A DNA stretch of 64,000 nt, taken from assembly GCF_025144225.1 (NCBI RefSeq), contig NZ_JALXXB010000010.1:37995-101994 (forward strand), in the 5' to 3' direction. Positions 52,750-64,000 of this stretch are shown here, piece by piece. The DNA comes from Aestuariimicrobium sp. p3-SID1156 (GTDB lineage Bacteria; Actinomycetota; Actinomycetes; Propionibacteriales; Propionibacteriaceae). A program made the translations under genes and the position numbers. Position 1 is the stretch's first letter, and each line of letters starts with the position of its first letter. The notes under the pieces are model-generated. The model searched no databases and was not told the DNA's origin. It worked only from the letters and a program-made list of their open reading frames with translations.

Positions 52750-53637
52750 ATGCCTGAGTCCCGCACTGCTCCCCTGCCGACCGACCAGCCCACTGCCACC
52801 CACCACTGGGTGTTGACGGTGAGCTGCCAGGACCGGCCCGGCATCGTGCACGCCGTGACCGGGGCCTGCTCGGCCGGGGGTGGCAACATCACCGAACTGA
52901 GCCAGTTCAGCTCGGTGGACACCGGACGCTTCTTCATGCGCATCGAGGTGGACAGCGCCCTGGACGAGGCCGCCTTCTCCGAGCTGCTGACCGGGGTCTC
53001 CGGCGAGTTGGACGCCGAGTGGACCCTGCACGAGGCCGGCCACCGCGTCCGCACCCTGGTGCTCGCGTCCAAGGCCGGGCACTGCCTCAACGACCTCCTC
53101 TACCGCCAACGCTCGGGGCAGCTCCCGATCGAGATCCCGCGCGTCCTCGCCAACCACCCGGACCTCGGAGGGCTGGCAGGCTTCTACGGGATCCCCTTCG
53201 AGGACCATGTCGTGCTCCCGGAGACCAAGCCCGTCTTCGAGGCCCGGGTGCGGGAGCTGGTCGAGGCCCATGACATCGAGCTCGTGGTGTTGGCCCGCTA
53301 CATGCAGATCCTCTCCCCCGAGCTGTGCGACGACCTGGCGGGCCGGGCGATCAACATCCACCACTCCTTCCTGCCCGGCTTCAAGGGGGCGAACCCCTAC
53401 CGCCAGGCCCATGAGCGGGGGGTGAAGCTGATCGGCGCCACCGCCCACTTCGTCACCCCCGACCTGGACGAGGGCCCGATCATCGAGCAGAACGTGCGCC
53501 GGGTGGACCACTCCCGAACCGTCAGGCAGCTGGTGGAGATCGGTCAGGACGAGGAGTCCCGCACCCTGAGCGCCGCAGTGCAGCTCTTCGCCGAGCGACG
53601 GGTCTTCCTTGACGGGGTGCGCACCGTCATCCTCTGA
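52750..53637 (+). CDS. purU: Formyltetrahydrofolate deformylase
   Basis: Hydrolyses 10-formyl-THF to formate and THF, balancing one-carbon pools. An N-terminal ACT domain (VLTVSCQDRPGIVHAVTG, about 18-90) precedes the formyltransferase-like hydrolase domain: RVLANHPDLGGLAGFYGIPF, LVVLARYMQILSPEL, INIHHSFLPGFKGANPY (His/Asn of the active site) and ATAHFVTPDLDEGPII (Asp). 295 residues. The product formate and the THF pool link it to folD, purN and purH at 57.5-60.6 kb. The start is leaderless. Confidence 0.94.
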   Translation: MPESRTAPLPTDQPTATHHWVLTVSCQDRPGIVHAVTGACSAGGGNITELSQFSSVDTGRFFMRIEVDSALDEAAFSELLTGVSGELDAEWTLHEAGHRVRTLVLASKAGHCLNDLLYRQRSGQLPIEIPRVLANHPDLGGLAGFYGIPFEDHVVLPETKPVFEARVRELVEAHDIELVVLARYMQILSPELCDDLAGRAINIHHSFLPGFKGANPYRQAHERGVKLIGATAHFVTPDLDEGPIIEQNVRRVDHSRTVRQLVEIGQDEESRTLSAAVQLFAERRVFLDGVRTVIL

Positions 53638-53907
53638 GCCCGCAGCCCTCACAGCTCGCGGGTCCCGCTTTCACCCAACGGGGAATGAAATCACCACGAT
53701 GACTGAGGATCGGGAGCCAGCACGAAATCGTGACCAAGACGTTGTAAGGAAACTGGCGATTTCTTGATGACGAGAGAGGTGCGGCTCGGGTACGTTCCTC
53801 AGCAGACGTGACCACATGTCCGGCGGACCCACCGCACACGAGCACGTTTGCTCACGCGGCGCCGTCACCACCTGACCCAATGACGGGTCAAGTTCCAAGG
53901 AGAGTTC

Positions 53908-54293
53908 GTGACAACTCCGGACCCCCAGCGCGGGACGCTGCCTGAGCAGCCGGACGGCGCGCATCCAGCCGGCGCCGGCGCAATCAGCGAGCAGGCCTTC
54001 ATCGACATGCAGAACTCCCCCGAGTTCGACGAGTTGCGCCAGCGATTCCGCCGCTTCTCGTTCCCCCTCAGCATCGCCTTCCTGGTCTGGTACATGGGCT
54101 ACGTGCTGTTGAGCACCTACGCCGTGGACTTCATGAAGATCAAGGTGTTCGGCAACGTGAACCTGGGCATCGTGCTCGGCCTGATGCAGTTCGTGACCAC
54201 CTTCCTCATCACGTGGCTCTACATCCGCCACGCCAACAAGAACCTCGATCCCATCGCATCCAAGCTGCGCGCTGAACTGGAGGGTGGCCGCTG

Positions 54294-54294
<1 letters not shown>
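53908..54294 (+). CDS. DUF485 membrane protein
   Basis: The 128-residue protein has a hydrophilic N-terminus of about 50 residues and two membrane helices (about 52-73 and 88-108) joined by a short loop, which is the DUF485 pattern. DUF485 proteins are encoded directly before acetate-type sodium/solute symporters (yjcH-actP in Escherichia coli) and are thought to assist them. GTG start with AAGGAGAG. It shares the ATG/TGA junction with the following symporter. The 270-bp upstream region shows no other recognisable element. Confidence 0.9.
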
Positions 54295-57127
<2,833 letters not shown>

Positions 57128-57156
57128 GCCGACCCCCTCTGGCTGCACCACGAACA

Positions 57157-57180
57157 AGCCCGTCCCTTCGGGGGCGGGCT
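57157..57180 (+). terminator. Terminator of mdh (shared with the convergent DUF3017 gene)
   Basis: 10-bp stem AGCCCGTCCC/GGGGCGGGCT with one G-U pair and a TTCG tetraloop, followed by GTTCTG. It stands between two convergent genes, so it can act in both directions. Confidence 0.85.
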
Positions 57181-57189
57181 GTTCTGCGC

Positions 57190-57510
57190 TCAGCGTTGGG
57201 AAGGTGGCGTTGAGGCCGGCACGACCAGCACCAGCACCAGCAGCGCGGCAGCGGCCGTGACCAGCAGCAGGGCATCAGCCCAACGCGAGCGAACCTTCAG
57301 CAGACCCACCATGCGTGAGGGCAGCAGGGTTCGCAGAACCCCCGCCAGGGCGACGGTGCAGGCGAAGGCGAAGGCTCCCCGCCGCCAGTGCCCGGTGGCG
57401 AGCACCGCGCAGGAGACCAGCAGGCAGAGCAGCACGAGCACGATCGGCCACTGGCGGCGTGCCCGCGCCAGTTGTCGTCCGATCCAGGACCCGCCCCCCG
57501 TAGAGTTCAT
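57190..57510 (-). CDS. DUF3017 small membrane protein
   Basis: The 106-residue protein has a basic N-terminus and three hydrophobic helices (about 20-38, 44-62 and 78-98). DUF3017 proteins are regularly encoded directly after folD in actinobacteria, which supports both the assignment and the start 8 nt after the folD stop. Function unknown. Last gene of the purN operon. Confidence 0.82.
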   Translation of the reverse strand: MNSTGGGSWIGRQLARARRQWPIVLVLLCLLVSCAVLATGHWRRGAFAFACTVALAGVLRTLLPSRMVGLLKVRSRWADALLLVTAAAALLVLVLVVPASTPPSQR

Positions 57511-57518
57511 CGCCAGGT

Positions 57519-58379
57519 TCAGCCGGTGATGTCGGCCAGTTGCTCGGCGCGGTCCACCACATTGCTCAGCAGCATCGCACGGGTCATGGGGCCCACACCG
57601 CCGGGGTTCGGAGTCACCCAGGCAGCCTTCTCCCAGACATCGGGGGCGAGGTCACCGACAGTCTTCCCATCCACCCTGCTGACGCCGACGTCGACCAGCA
57701 CCGCACCCTCCTTGACCATGTCGGCGGTCACCATGTGCGGCACCCCAGCGGCAGCGACCACGATGTCGGCACGTCGGGTGTGCTCGGCGACATCACGGGT
57801 GCCGGTATGGCAGAGGGTGACGGTGGCATTCTCCGAGCGGCGGGTGAGGATCAGGCCGAGCGGGCGCCCCACGGTCGTGCCGCGTCCGATCACACAGACC
57901 TCGGCGCCTGCCAGCGGGATGTCGTGGCGGCGGAGAAGTTCCACGATGCCCCGAGGGGTGCAGGGCAGGGTGGCCGGCTCGTTGAGCACCAGACGTCCGA
58001 GGTTGGTGGGGTGCAGACCGTCACTGTCCTTGTCGGGGTCGACAGCCTCCAGGGCAGCGAATTCGTCCAGGTGGCGAGGTAGAGGCAGCTGGACCAGGTA
58101 GCCGGTGCAGGCTGGGTCCTCGTTGAGGCGCTGCAACTCCTCGGCGAGGCGTTCCTGGGAGATGTCGCCGGGCAGGTCGACGCGAATCGAGGTCATGCCG
58201 ACCTCCTCGCAGTCGCGGTGCTTCATGCCCACATAGCGCTGGCTGGCCGGGTCGTCACCGACCAGCACCGTTCCCAGGCCGGGCACGATCCCCTGCTCGG
58301 CGAGCACGCCGACGCGGGTCTTGAGCTCCTCGCGGATCTGGGCGTGGACGGCCTTGCCGTCCAACTTCTGCGCGGTCAT
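57519..58379 (-). CDS. folD: Bifunctional methylene-THF dehydrogenase / methenyl-THF cyclohydrolase
   Basis: Converts 5,10-methylene-THF to 10-formyl-THF, the donor used by PurN and PurH encoded just upstream. The 286-residue protein contains [14 protein letters not shown] (catalytic Lys/Tyr), [32 protein letters not shown] and [16 protein letters not shown] (NAD(P) site), plus [17 protein letters not shown] 58379 has AAGGGGA upstream; the frame is open to 58487. The 31-nt gap to purH shows it is co-transcribed. Confidence 0.95.
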   Translation of the reverse strand: MTAQKLDGKAVHAQIREELKTRVGVLAEQGIVPGLGTVLVGDDPASQRYVGMKHRDCEEVGMTSIRVDLPGDISQERLAEELQRLNEDPACTGYLVQLPLPRHLDEFAALEAVDPDKDSDGLHPTNLGRLVLNEPATLPCTPRGIVELLRRHDIPLAGAEVCVIGRGTTVGRPLGLILTRRSENATVTLCHTGTRDVAEHTRRADIVVAAAGVPHMVTADMVKEGAVLVDVGVSRVDGKTVGDLAPDVWEKAAWVTPNPGGVGPMTRAMLLSNVVDRAEQLADITG

Positions 58380-58410
58380 CGCATTCCCCTTCGTTCGGTG
58401 CGGTGTGGGA

Positions 58411-59973
58411 TCAGTGGAAGAAGTGGCGGGTGCCGGTGAAGTACATGGTGATGCCCGACTTCGTGGCCAGCTCAATGGTCTCCTCATCGCGCACCGAGCC
58501 GCCGGGCTGCACGATCGCCTTCACCCCGGCCTCGATGAGGATCGCTGGTCCGTCGCTGAAGGGGAAGAAGGCATCCGAGGCCGCGACCGAACCCTGCACG
58601 CGCTCGCCAGCGCGTTCCACGGCCAGCTTGCAGGAGTCCACGCGGTTGACCTGGCCCATGCCCACGCCCACCGAGGCGCCGTCCTTCGCGAGCAGGATCG
58701 CATTGGACTTCACCGCACGACAGGCCCGCCAGGCAAAGGCAAGGTCGGTCAGGGTCTGTTCATCAGCGGCATCGCCTGCCACCAGGGACCAGTTCGCCGG
58801 GTCATCGCCCTCGGCCTGGAAGACGTCGGCGTGCTGCATCAGCATGCCGCCGTCGATGTGGCGGCTCTCCACCCCACCGCGGTGGGGCTCCTCGCACTTG
58901 AGGATGCGCAGGTTCTTCTTGGTCTGCAGCACCTCCAGCGCCTCCGGCTCGTAGTCGGGGGCGACGATGACCTCGGTGAAGATGGGTTTGACCTGCTCGG
59001 CCATGGCCAGGGTCACGGGGCGGTTGGCCGCGATGACGCCGCCGAAAGCCGACAGCGGGTCGCATTCGTGGGCGGCGCGGTGTGCCGCGGCGATGTCCGT
59101 GCCGATCGCGATACCGCACGGGTTGGAGTGCTTGATGATCGCCACGGCCGGCTCGTCGAAGTCGGCGGCAGCACGACGGGCTGAGTCGGTGTCGACGTAG
59201 TTGTTGTAGCTCATTTCCTTGCCGCCGAGCTGCTCGGCGCCGGCCAGGCCGGCAGCGCCGTGGCCGTTGCGGTAGAGGGCCGCCTTCTGGTGGCTGTTCT
59301 CGCCGTAGCGCAGCACCGCCTGCTTGCTCCAGGACGCTCCGACCCATGCGGGGAAACCACTCCCCTCGCTGGTGTCGGTGAGCACAGTGCCCATCCAGCT
59401 GGCGACCGCGATGTCGTAGGAGGCGGTGTGGGTGAAGGCCTGCACAGCGAGTTGACGGCGCTGGGCCAGGGTGAAACCACCGGACGCCAGGGCTTCGGTG
59501 ACCTGCGAGTACTGCTCGGGGCTGGTAATGATCGCGACGCTGGGATGGTTCTTGGCTGCTGCCCGCACCATCGAGGGGCCACCGATGTCGATCTGCTCGA
59601 CACACTCATCGGCCGTGGCGCCCGAGGCCACGGTCTCGGTGAAGGGGTACAGGTTCGACACGACCAGGTCGAAGGGGGCAACGCCCAGCTCGTCGAGCTG
59701 CTCGCGGTGGGTCTGGAGGCGGCGGTCAGCCAGGATGCCGGCGTGGACTCGAGGGTGAAGGGTCTTCACGCGTCCATCGAGGCACTCGGGGAAACCGGTC
59801 AGCTCGGCCACCTCGGTGACCGGGAGCCCGGCCTCGGAGAGCATGCGGTAGGAGCCACCGGTGGAGACGATCTCCACGCCCGCGTCCACGAGCTGGCGGC
59901 CGAGGTCGACCAGGCCGGTTTTGTCGTAGACGGAGACGAGGGCGCGACGGAGGGGCAGTCGATTGTCGGTCAT
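58411..59973 (-). CDS. purH: AICAR transformylase / IMP cyclohydrolase
   Basis: Carries out the last two steps of IMP synthesis. The N-terminal MGS-like cyclohydrolase domain (about 1-200) starts [21 protein letters not shown] and contains [14 protein letters not shown]. The C-terminal transformylase domain has [12 protein letters not shown] and [13 protein letters not shown] (catalytic Lys-His). 520 residues is normal. The start overlaps the purN stop (ATGA), so the two formyl-THF-using enzymes are made together. Confidence 0.96.
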   Translation of the reverse strand: MTDNRLPLRRALVSVYDKTGLVDLGRQLVDAGVEIVSTGGSYRMLSEAGLPVTEVAELTGFPECLDGRVKTLHPRVHAGILADRRLQTHREQLDELGVAPFDLVVSNLYPFTETVASGATADECVEQIDIGGPSMVRAAAKNHPSVAIITSPEQYSQVTEALASGGFTLAQRRQLAVQAFTHTASYDIAVASWMGTVLTDTSEGSGFPAWVGASWSKQAVLRYGENSHQKAALYRNGHGAAGLAGAEQLGGKEMSYNNYVDTDSARRAAADFDEPAVAIIKHSNPCGIAIGTDIAAAHRAAHECDPLSAFGGVIAANRPVTLAMAEQVKPIFTEVIVAPDYEPEALEVLQTKKNLRILKCEEPHRGGVESRHIDGGMLMQHADVFQAEGDDPANWSLVAGDAADEQTLTDLAFAWRACRAVKSNAILLAKDGASVGVGMGQVNRVDSCKLAVERAGERVQGSVAASDAFFPFSDGPAILIEAGVKAIVQPGGSVRDEETIELATKSGITMYFTGTRHFFH

Positions 59974-60593
59974 CAGTGTTCTCCAGTGGTGGCGGTGGGC
60001 TGGGAAGACGGGGCGGGCTGCACGGCGTGGGAGGTCGCGAAGTCGTCCACGACCCGGCAGAGCAGCCGGCGTTCGACGACCTTGATGCGCTCATGGAGGG
60101 ACTCGACAGTGTCCTCCGGCAGCACCTCCACGGCCCCCTGGGCCAGGATCACGCCGGTGTCGACACCCTCGTCGACGGCGAAGACCGTGGCACCGGTGAC
60201 CTTGACCCCGTGGGCCAGGGCGTCGCGCGGACCGTGCATGCCGGGGAAGCTGGGCAGGAGCGCGGGGTGGGTGTTGATGGTGCGGTCACCGAAACGGGCC
60301 AGGAAGGCGCCCCCCAGAAGCTTCATGAACCCGGCACTGACGACCAGGTCCGGCTCGTGGCCGGCCACCAGCTCCGCCAGTTCGGCATCCCACTGGGCTC
60401 GGTCGCCGCCCTTCACATAGGGGTGGGCGAAGGTCGGGATGCCGAGGCGCTCGGCACGGGACAGGCCCTCGACGCCCGCGCGGTCGGCGCCGACCGCCAC
60501 GATCTCGACGTCCTCTCGGCCTGCCAGATGGTCGGCGAGCGCCTGGAAGAGGGTGCCGGACCCCGACAGCAGCACTAGGACGCGGTAGCTCAC
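59973..60593 (-). CDS. purN: Phosphoribosylglycinamide formyltransferase
   Basis: Formylates GAR using 10-formyl-[22 protein letters not shown] opens the domain; [28 protein letters not shown] (catalytic Asn and His) and [12 protein letters not shown] (catalytic Asp) follow. The 206-residue length includes a short Thr/Pro/Ser-rich tail. GTG 60593 lies 6 nt after TAGGCT, inside the end of the DUF6350 gene, so the purN-purH-folD genes have their own promoter besides any read-through. Confidence 0.95.
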   Translation of the reverse strand: MSYRVLVLLSGSGTLFQALADHLAGREDVEIVAVGADRAGVEGLSRAERLGIPTFAHPYVKGGDRAQWDAELAELVAGHEPDLVVSAGFMKLLGGAFLARFGDRTINTHPALLPSFPGMHGPRDALAHGVKVTGATVFAVDEGVDTGVILAQGAVEVLPEDTVESLHERIKVVERRLLCRVVDDFATSHAVQPAPSSQPTATTGEH

Positions 60594-60599
60594 CGGCTC

Positions 60600-60605
60600 A
60601 GCCTA
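60600..60605 (-). promoter_or_regulatory. Leaderless -10 for purN
   Basis: TAGGCT on the minus strand ends 6 nt before GTG 60593 and overlaps the stop codon of the DUF6350 gene. Confidence 0.5.
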
Positions 60606-61988
60606 TCGGTCCCCGGCAGGGCCATGGATCCCTCTGTCGATCTGCCGGGTCTCCTCCTCGTCGGTGTTGCCGGCGCCCCGCGACGGCTTCGTCTCGGTCG
60701 GTTCCAGGTGGATGTGGAGCGGCTCCTCCCCGTCATCGCCGGCAGCGAGCCCCTCTGCGGGCTCGGGTCGCCGCAGCAGCCCCCACACAGCTCCGGTGAG
60801 CACGCCAGCCAGCCCCAACAGGGTCGGTGCCATCACGAAGAGCGCAGTGGGTCGGACGCCGAGGGCAGCCAGGCGTCCCGTTCCCAGCCCGCCACTGGCC
60901 AGCAGCCCCAGCAGGACGCACGCCAGACCGGCCAGGACGCCGGTAAGTCCCCCGACCAGGGCGGTTTCATCGAAGCGGGCGCGAGGACGCCGCCGCAGCA
61001 CGACCACCGCGCAGGCCACGCCCGCCAGCACGCCGGACAGCAGCCACCAGAGCTGGGACTGGCCACCCTCCCCCTGGGCCGGTAGGGCCCCGAGAATCGG
61101 GATGGCGGGGATCAGGCCGAGCTCGGTGGTGACGGGGGTCACCACCGACCCGGCCCCGACCTGGAACCCGGCCCCCAAAGCCCAGGAGGAGCACCAGACG
61201 ATGAGGTTGGGCACCCACAGGGCCTGCAGGACCACCAGAAGGATCCCCCCCAGGGTGCCCGGGTCGAGGTCGCGGTGGAGCTCCATGATCTGCGCGCTCC
61301 CCTGCGTCACCCCGACCCCCAGGACCAGCAGCCCGGCGAGTTGCATGATGCCGACACCGACCCCCACGGCGGCAGGGATGGGACGGGCCCAGCCGGGCCA
61401 GTCCTCGGTGACCCGCCACTGCGTCCCCCTGATAGCGCCCAGAGAGCTGGCCACCAGCCCCACGCCGGCAGCACCGACCAGGGCCCGGGCCGGCTCCTCC
61501 CCGGTCGCCACCAGGAAGCTGGGCACCAGGACCGCAAGCACGTGTGCGGCGGTGAACACGCCCATGACCCGCAGGGCCATCGCGCGGCGCTCACGACCGG
61601 TGAGCTCCTCGGGGGCCGCCAGCCGGGCCTGGGTGGTGGCGTAGGACGCGAGCCCGGCACCGATCAGGACCGACAGGAGCGTGAGCCCCAGCGGGGTGAG
61701 GGTGATCATGACATCGCCCAGCTGGGCTCCGGTGAAGTAGGTGAGCAGCCAGGTCCGAGTCCCGGCCAGGATGACGGTGCCCGGCTCCAGGTCAGGGGCG
61801 GCGATCCACCCCAGGGCGAAGGCGCCACAGACCAGGACCCACATCACGGCAGCCTGGAGCGCACCCCCGGCGGCCGCTGCCGCCCACCACGGAAGCAGTG
61901 GCTCGGGGCGCCGTAGGGGCTGTTCCCCGCCGCCCTCGACGACCACGTCGAGCTCACCGCTCGCCTCGCCACGTCGCTGCCTCGCCAC
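60603..61988 (-). CDS. DUF6350 multi-spanning membrane protein
   Basis: The 461-residue protein has about ten hydrophobic helices between residues 30 and 405 and a hydrophilic acidic C-terminal tail of about 50 residues. The conserved DUF6350 segments include LTYFTGAQLGDVMITLTPLG near residues 84-104 and PNLIVWCSSWALGAGFQVG near 255-273. The family is found next to purN in many actinobacteria, as here. Role unknown; some annotations link it to cell division (PerM-like), which I cannot confirm. GTG start with GAGGAG 4 nt upstream. Confidence 0.8.
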   Translation of the reverse strand: MARQRRGEASGELDVVVEGGGEQPLRRPEPLLPWWAAAAAGGALQAAVMWVLVCGAFALGWIAAPDLEPGTVILAGTRTWLLTYFTGAQLGDVMITLTPLGLTLLSVLIGAGLASYATTQARLAAPEELTGRERRAMALRVMGVFTAAHVLAVLVPSFLVATGEEPARALVGAAGVGLVASSLGAIRGTQWRVTEDWPGWARPIPAAVGVGVGIMQLAGLLVLGVGVTQGSAQIMELHRDLDPGTLGGILLVVLQALWVPNLIVWCSSWALGAGFQVGAGSVVTPVTTELGLIPAIPILGALPAQGEGGQSQLWWLLSGVLAGVACAVVVLRRRPRARFDETALVGGLTGVLAGLACVLLGLLASGGLGTGRLAALGVRPTALFVMAPTLLGLAGVLTGAVWGLLRRPEPAEGLAAGDDGEEPLHIHLEPTETKPSRGAGNTDEEETRQIDRGIHGPAGDR

Positions 61989-62052
61989 TGGTCTCCTCGC
62001 GCTGCTCGGTACGTCTGTCGGCTCGCCTCATGGGGTCGAAGTGGCGTCTTGG

Positions 62053-62058
62053 TAGAGT
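62053..62058 (+). promoter_or_regulatory. -10 for the 62118-63968 gene
   Basis: TAGAGT; start expected near 62064-62066, giving a leader of about 53 nt that ends with CGGAGGA before GTG 62118. Confidence 0.4.
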
Positions 62059-62117
62059 GACCGATGCCCCGGCTCCAGAATCCGCCGGGGTTGCCCCATT
62101 GCCAACCGGAGGACCAC

Positions 62118-63968
62118 GTGACCGACGAACGCCATGAGGCACCCCGCCGCGCCCGCCGGAGCGCTGAGGCCGACGCCGTCGACCAGCCTGCCGTCGACGA
62201 TACCGCAGCTGACACCACCCGAGGCGAGCGTTTCCTGCCCGAGGCGTTCTCGCCACAGACGCCCGCCCCCGCAGCGGACGCAGATCCCACACCCGGCCGC
62301 GCTTCCTCCCCCTCAATCCCCGAAGCCCATGCCCCTTTCATGAGGCCCGGCTCGGTGCCGGGGTCAGCCTCGGTGCCGCCCCCTCCGCCCGAAGCCGTGG
62401 CAGCCCATGGGCGTCGGGGGTTTTCCGCTGGCGCTGATGGTGGCGTCGGTCCGGCTCCGCGCAGGTCGGCGGCCAGCTCCACCACCGCCCCTGACCTCCC
62501 CGGCGACACACCGGTCCCCGGACCCGACTTCAGTTCGCCGGTGACCCCGACCGCGATCGCAGCCTCCCAGCCCACCGCCGTCCGTCCCTCTGATGTCGCG
62601 GCGGGCGGTGCGTCGGCAGCCACTGCGGCGACCGGGAGCGCGACCTCCGCCACTGATGGGGTCGATGAGCTGGCCACCCGCCCCCGCCGCAGCAATCCCT
62701 GGCCCATGCGCCTGCTCGCCGGCGTCCTCGTGCTGGCCCTGGCCGCCGGAGCCTTCTACCTGGTCTGGCAACGCACCATGAAGGATGGCCAGACCATCAC
62801 GGTGACCACGTCTCCGAGCACCTCGGCCACGCCGTCGACCCCTCCGAAGGTCGATGACCAGTCCCTGATGGACGACCAGGAGGCAGGTGCCCTGGGCGGC
62901 TCCGGCTGGAAGGTGGTCCAGACGCTCAAGGAGGTCGACTCGAGCTCGAACTTCGTCACCTGCATGAGCGTGCCCCAGGGACTGCCCAATTCCCAGGCCA
63001 CCCGGCAGCGCGCCCTCGCCACCTCCGACAACTCCCTGGCAGCCCTGCAGCGGATCGACAACTACGCCTCCGAGGACCTGGCCAAGCAGGCCTACCAGCA
63101 GCGGCTCGCCAAGCTCTCCGCGTGCGATGACATCCCCGTTCTTCTGGTGAACGCCCACCAGGTGGCCGGACTCACCGACGACTCCTTCGCGATGACCGTC
63201 GAGGAGCAGCGCAAGCCGTCGGTCTTCCACACCATCGTCCTGAGCCGGACGGGAACCGTCGTGACGATGATGGATGCCTCCCGCAACAACCAGGCCCTGG
63301 GCGCCAAGCAGGCTGTGGAGGCCATCACCCCGACCATCAAGCGTCTCTGCGCCTCGGCGGACGGCACCTGCCCCACCGACATCACGGTGAGCGACCAGGT
63401 CGTCCCCCCGACACCGATCCAGGGCTGGCTGGCCACCTCCGACCTGCCGCGTATCACCCAGGGCGCCGGCATCTGGAGCGCCGTGAAGCCCGGCACCGTC
63501 ACCACCCGGGGCAGCCAGTGCGAGAACCTCACGCTCGCCAGCGTGGACGGACCCACCGCTCGAGAGCAGCGCAGCTACATTCTTGACCAGGACGACGCCG
63601 CCCCCGAGGGCTTCGGCGTCGACCAGGTGCGCTATCAGTTCGCCGACGAGAAGGCGGCCGGCGAGTTCGCCACCACGCTCGGCAAGAGCATCGCAGAGTG
63701 CGCCAAGCGCTCCGACACCGCCAAGATCAGCGACAGCAAGACCGTCACCACCCAGGGGCAGGGTGGCGTCAAGGTGGTCGGCCAGGTCTTCCTGGTCACG
63801 CAGAAGACCTCCCAGACCGAGTCCGTACAGTTCCGGGTCGGGGTGGCCCAGGCCGGCAACCGAGTCACCTACCTGGTCAGCAACACCCGCAAGAACTTCG
63901 ACTTCAGCACCGACTCCTGGGCCTCCGTGACTGCCCGCGCTGGCCAACGAATCACCCAAAGTCGCTGA
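62118..63968 (+). CDS. Membrane-anchored protein with tandem extracytoplasmic domains (PknH sensor-like)
   Basis: 616 residues. The first 195 residues are hydrophilic, Pro/Ala-rich and probably cytoplasmic. One membrane helix (about 200-220; LLAGVLVLALAAGAFYLV) follows, then a Thr/Ser linker and two similar extracytoplasmic domains of about 180 residues. Each has a Cys pair flanking a DNS/DQD-type helix: FVTCMSVPQG...LSACDDIP in the first, SQCENLTLAS...IAECAKRSD in the second. This resembles the PknH-type sensor domain of mycobacterial kinases and lipoproteins, without a kinase. GTG 62118 is preferred over ATG 62064 because of GGAGGA upstream. Bases 63969-64000 contain nothing recognisable. 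Confidence 0.72.
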   Translation: MTDERHEAPRRARRSAEADAVDQPAVDDTAADTTRGERFLPEAFSPQTPAPAADADPTPGRASSPSIPEAHAPFMRPGSVPGSASVPPPPPEAVAAHGRRGFSAGADGGVGPAPRRSAASSTTAPDLPGDTPVPGPDFSSPVTPTAIAASQPTAVRPSDVAAGGASAATAATGSATSATDGVDELATRPRRSNPWPMRLLAGVLVLALAAGAFYLVWQRTMKDGQTITVTTSPSTSATPSTPPKVDDQSLMDDQEAGALGGSGWKVVQTLKEVDSSSNFVTCMSVPQGLPNSQATRQRALATSDNSLAALQRIDNYASEDLAKQAYQQRLAKLSACDDIPVLLVNAHQVAGLTDDSFAMTVEEQRKPSVFHTIVLSRTGTVVTMMDASRNNQALGAKQAVEAITPTIKRLCASADGTCPTDITVSDQVVPPTPIQGWLATSDLPRITQGAGIWSAVKPGTVTTRGSQCENLTLASVDGPTAREQRSYILDQDDAAPEGFGVDQVRYQFADEKAAGEFATTLGKSIAECAKRSDTAKISDSKTVTTQGQGGVKVVGQVFLVTQKTSQTESVQFRVGVAQAGNRVTYLVSNTRKNFDFSTDSWASVTARAGQRITQSR

Positions 63969-64000
63969 CCACCGCACGAGCCGTCATCCAGACAGAAGCG

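Noticed and set aside
53638..53907. Promoter or small gene in the longest intergenic gap
   Set aside because: TACGTT at 53791-53796 has no -35 at a usable distance (TTGATG is 21 nt away), and no short frame has both a ribosome site and plausible composition.

Overview
The window comes from a high-G+C actinobacterium, most likely a member of the Propionibacteriaceae or a close relative. Signs of this are a WhiB regulator, a biotin-dependent acyl-CoA carboxylase with an epsilon subunit, monomeric NADP-isocitrate dehydrogenase, a LpdA-type flavoprotein and many GTG starts. The order whiB2 / manC / LCP / TIGR03089 / purE-purK / PH protein / birA / accD5-accE-maf / accA3 / lpdA / pnp / pmmB matches, from memory, the Rv3260c-Rv3308 block of Mycobacterium tuberculosis. 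Most of the first 24 kb is therefore an old, conserved actinobacterial core.

Layout. 1-7 kb: a truncated whiB gene, a Gln/Pro-tailed membrane protein, GDP-mannose synthesis, a glycosyltransferase and two LCP cell-wall ligases. 6.9-14.4 kb: purine genes purK-purE, a PH-domain membrane protein, biotin ligase, then carboxylase beta and epsilon subunits, a DUF937 protein, maf and a serine hydrolase. 14.4-23.7 kb: lipoprotein, M20 peptidase, alkyladenine glycosylase, biotinylated carboxylase alpha subunit, membrane protein, lpdA, and pnp-pmm. 23.7-28.1 kb: a PIG-L/GNAT pair, a large DUF2207 membrane protein and a small P-loop kinase.

28.2-40.3 kb is the most accessory-looking part. (i) A tightly overlapping four-gene operon encodes a lipoprotein with a solute-binding domain fused to vWA, an XpaC-like membrane protein, a second membrane-anchored solute-binding protein, and TelA. 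(ii) After metG, a two-gene ABC uptake system (permease plus NMT1/THI5-type lipoprotein) lies behind a well-formed FMN riboswitch, predicting RibXY riboflavin uptake without its own ATPase. (iii) A secreted 120-residue protein with two betagamma-crystallin-type calcium motifs is translationally coupled to an FtsX-type permease and a MacB/LolD-type ATPase, laid out like a bacteriocin/immunity cassette.

40.4-64 kb: RNase HI fusion, cytidine deaminase and a BMP-type nucleoside ABC importer; a phosphotransferase; a CBS/DUF21 membrane protein; isocitrate dehydrogenase; purU; a DUF485/acetate-type symporter pair; malate dehydrogenase; a DUF6350-purN-purH-folD-DUF3017 operon; and a large extracytoplasmic protein with duplicated Cys-containing domains.

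A recurrent regulatory feature is a -10 hexamer (TANNNT or CANNNT) ending 6-7 nt before the ATG/GTG, with no Shine-Dalgarno sequence, in front of about 18 genes. These look like leaderless transcripts and they settle many start codons. I saw no tRNA, rRNA, CRISPR array, insertion sequence or phage gene. No gene-free stretch exceeds 300 bases. The longest are 53638-53907 (270 bases, no recognisable element beyond the Shine-Dalgarno of the next gene) and 36719-36957 (riboswitch leader).
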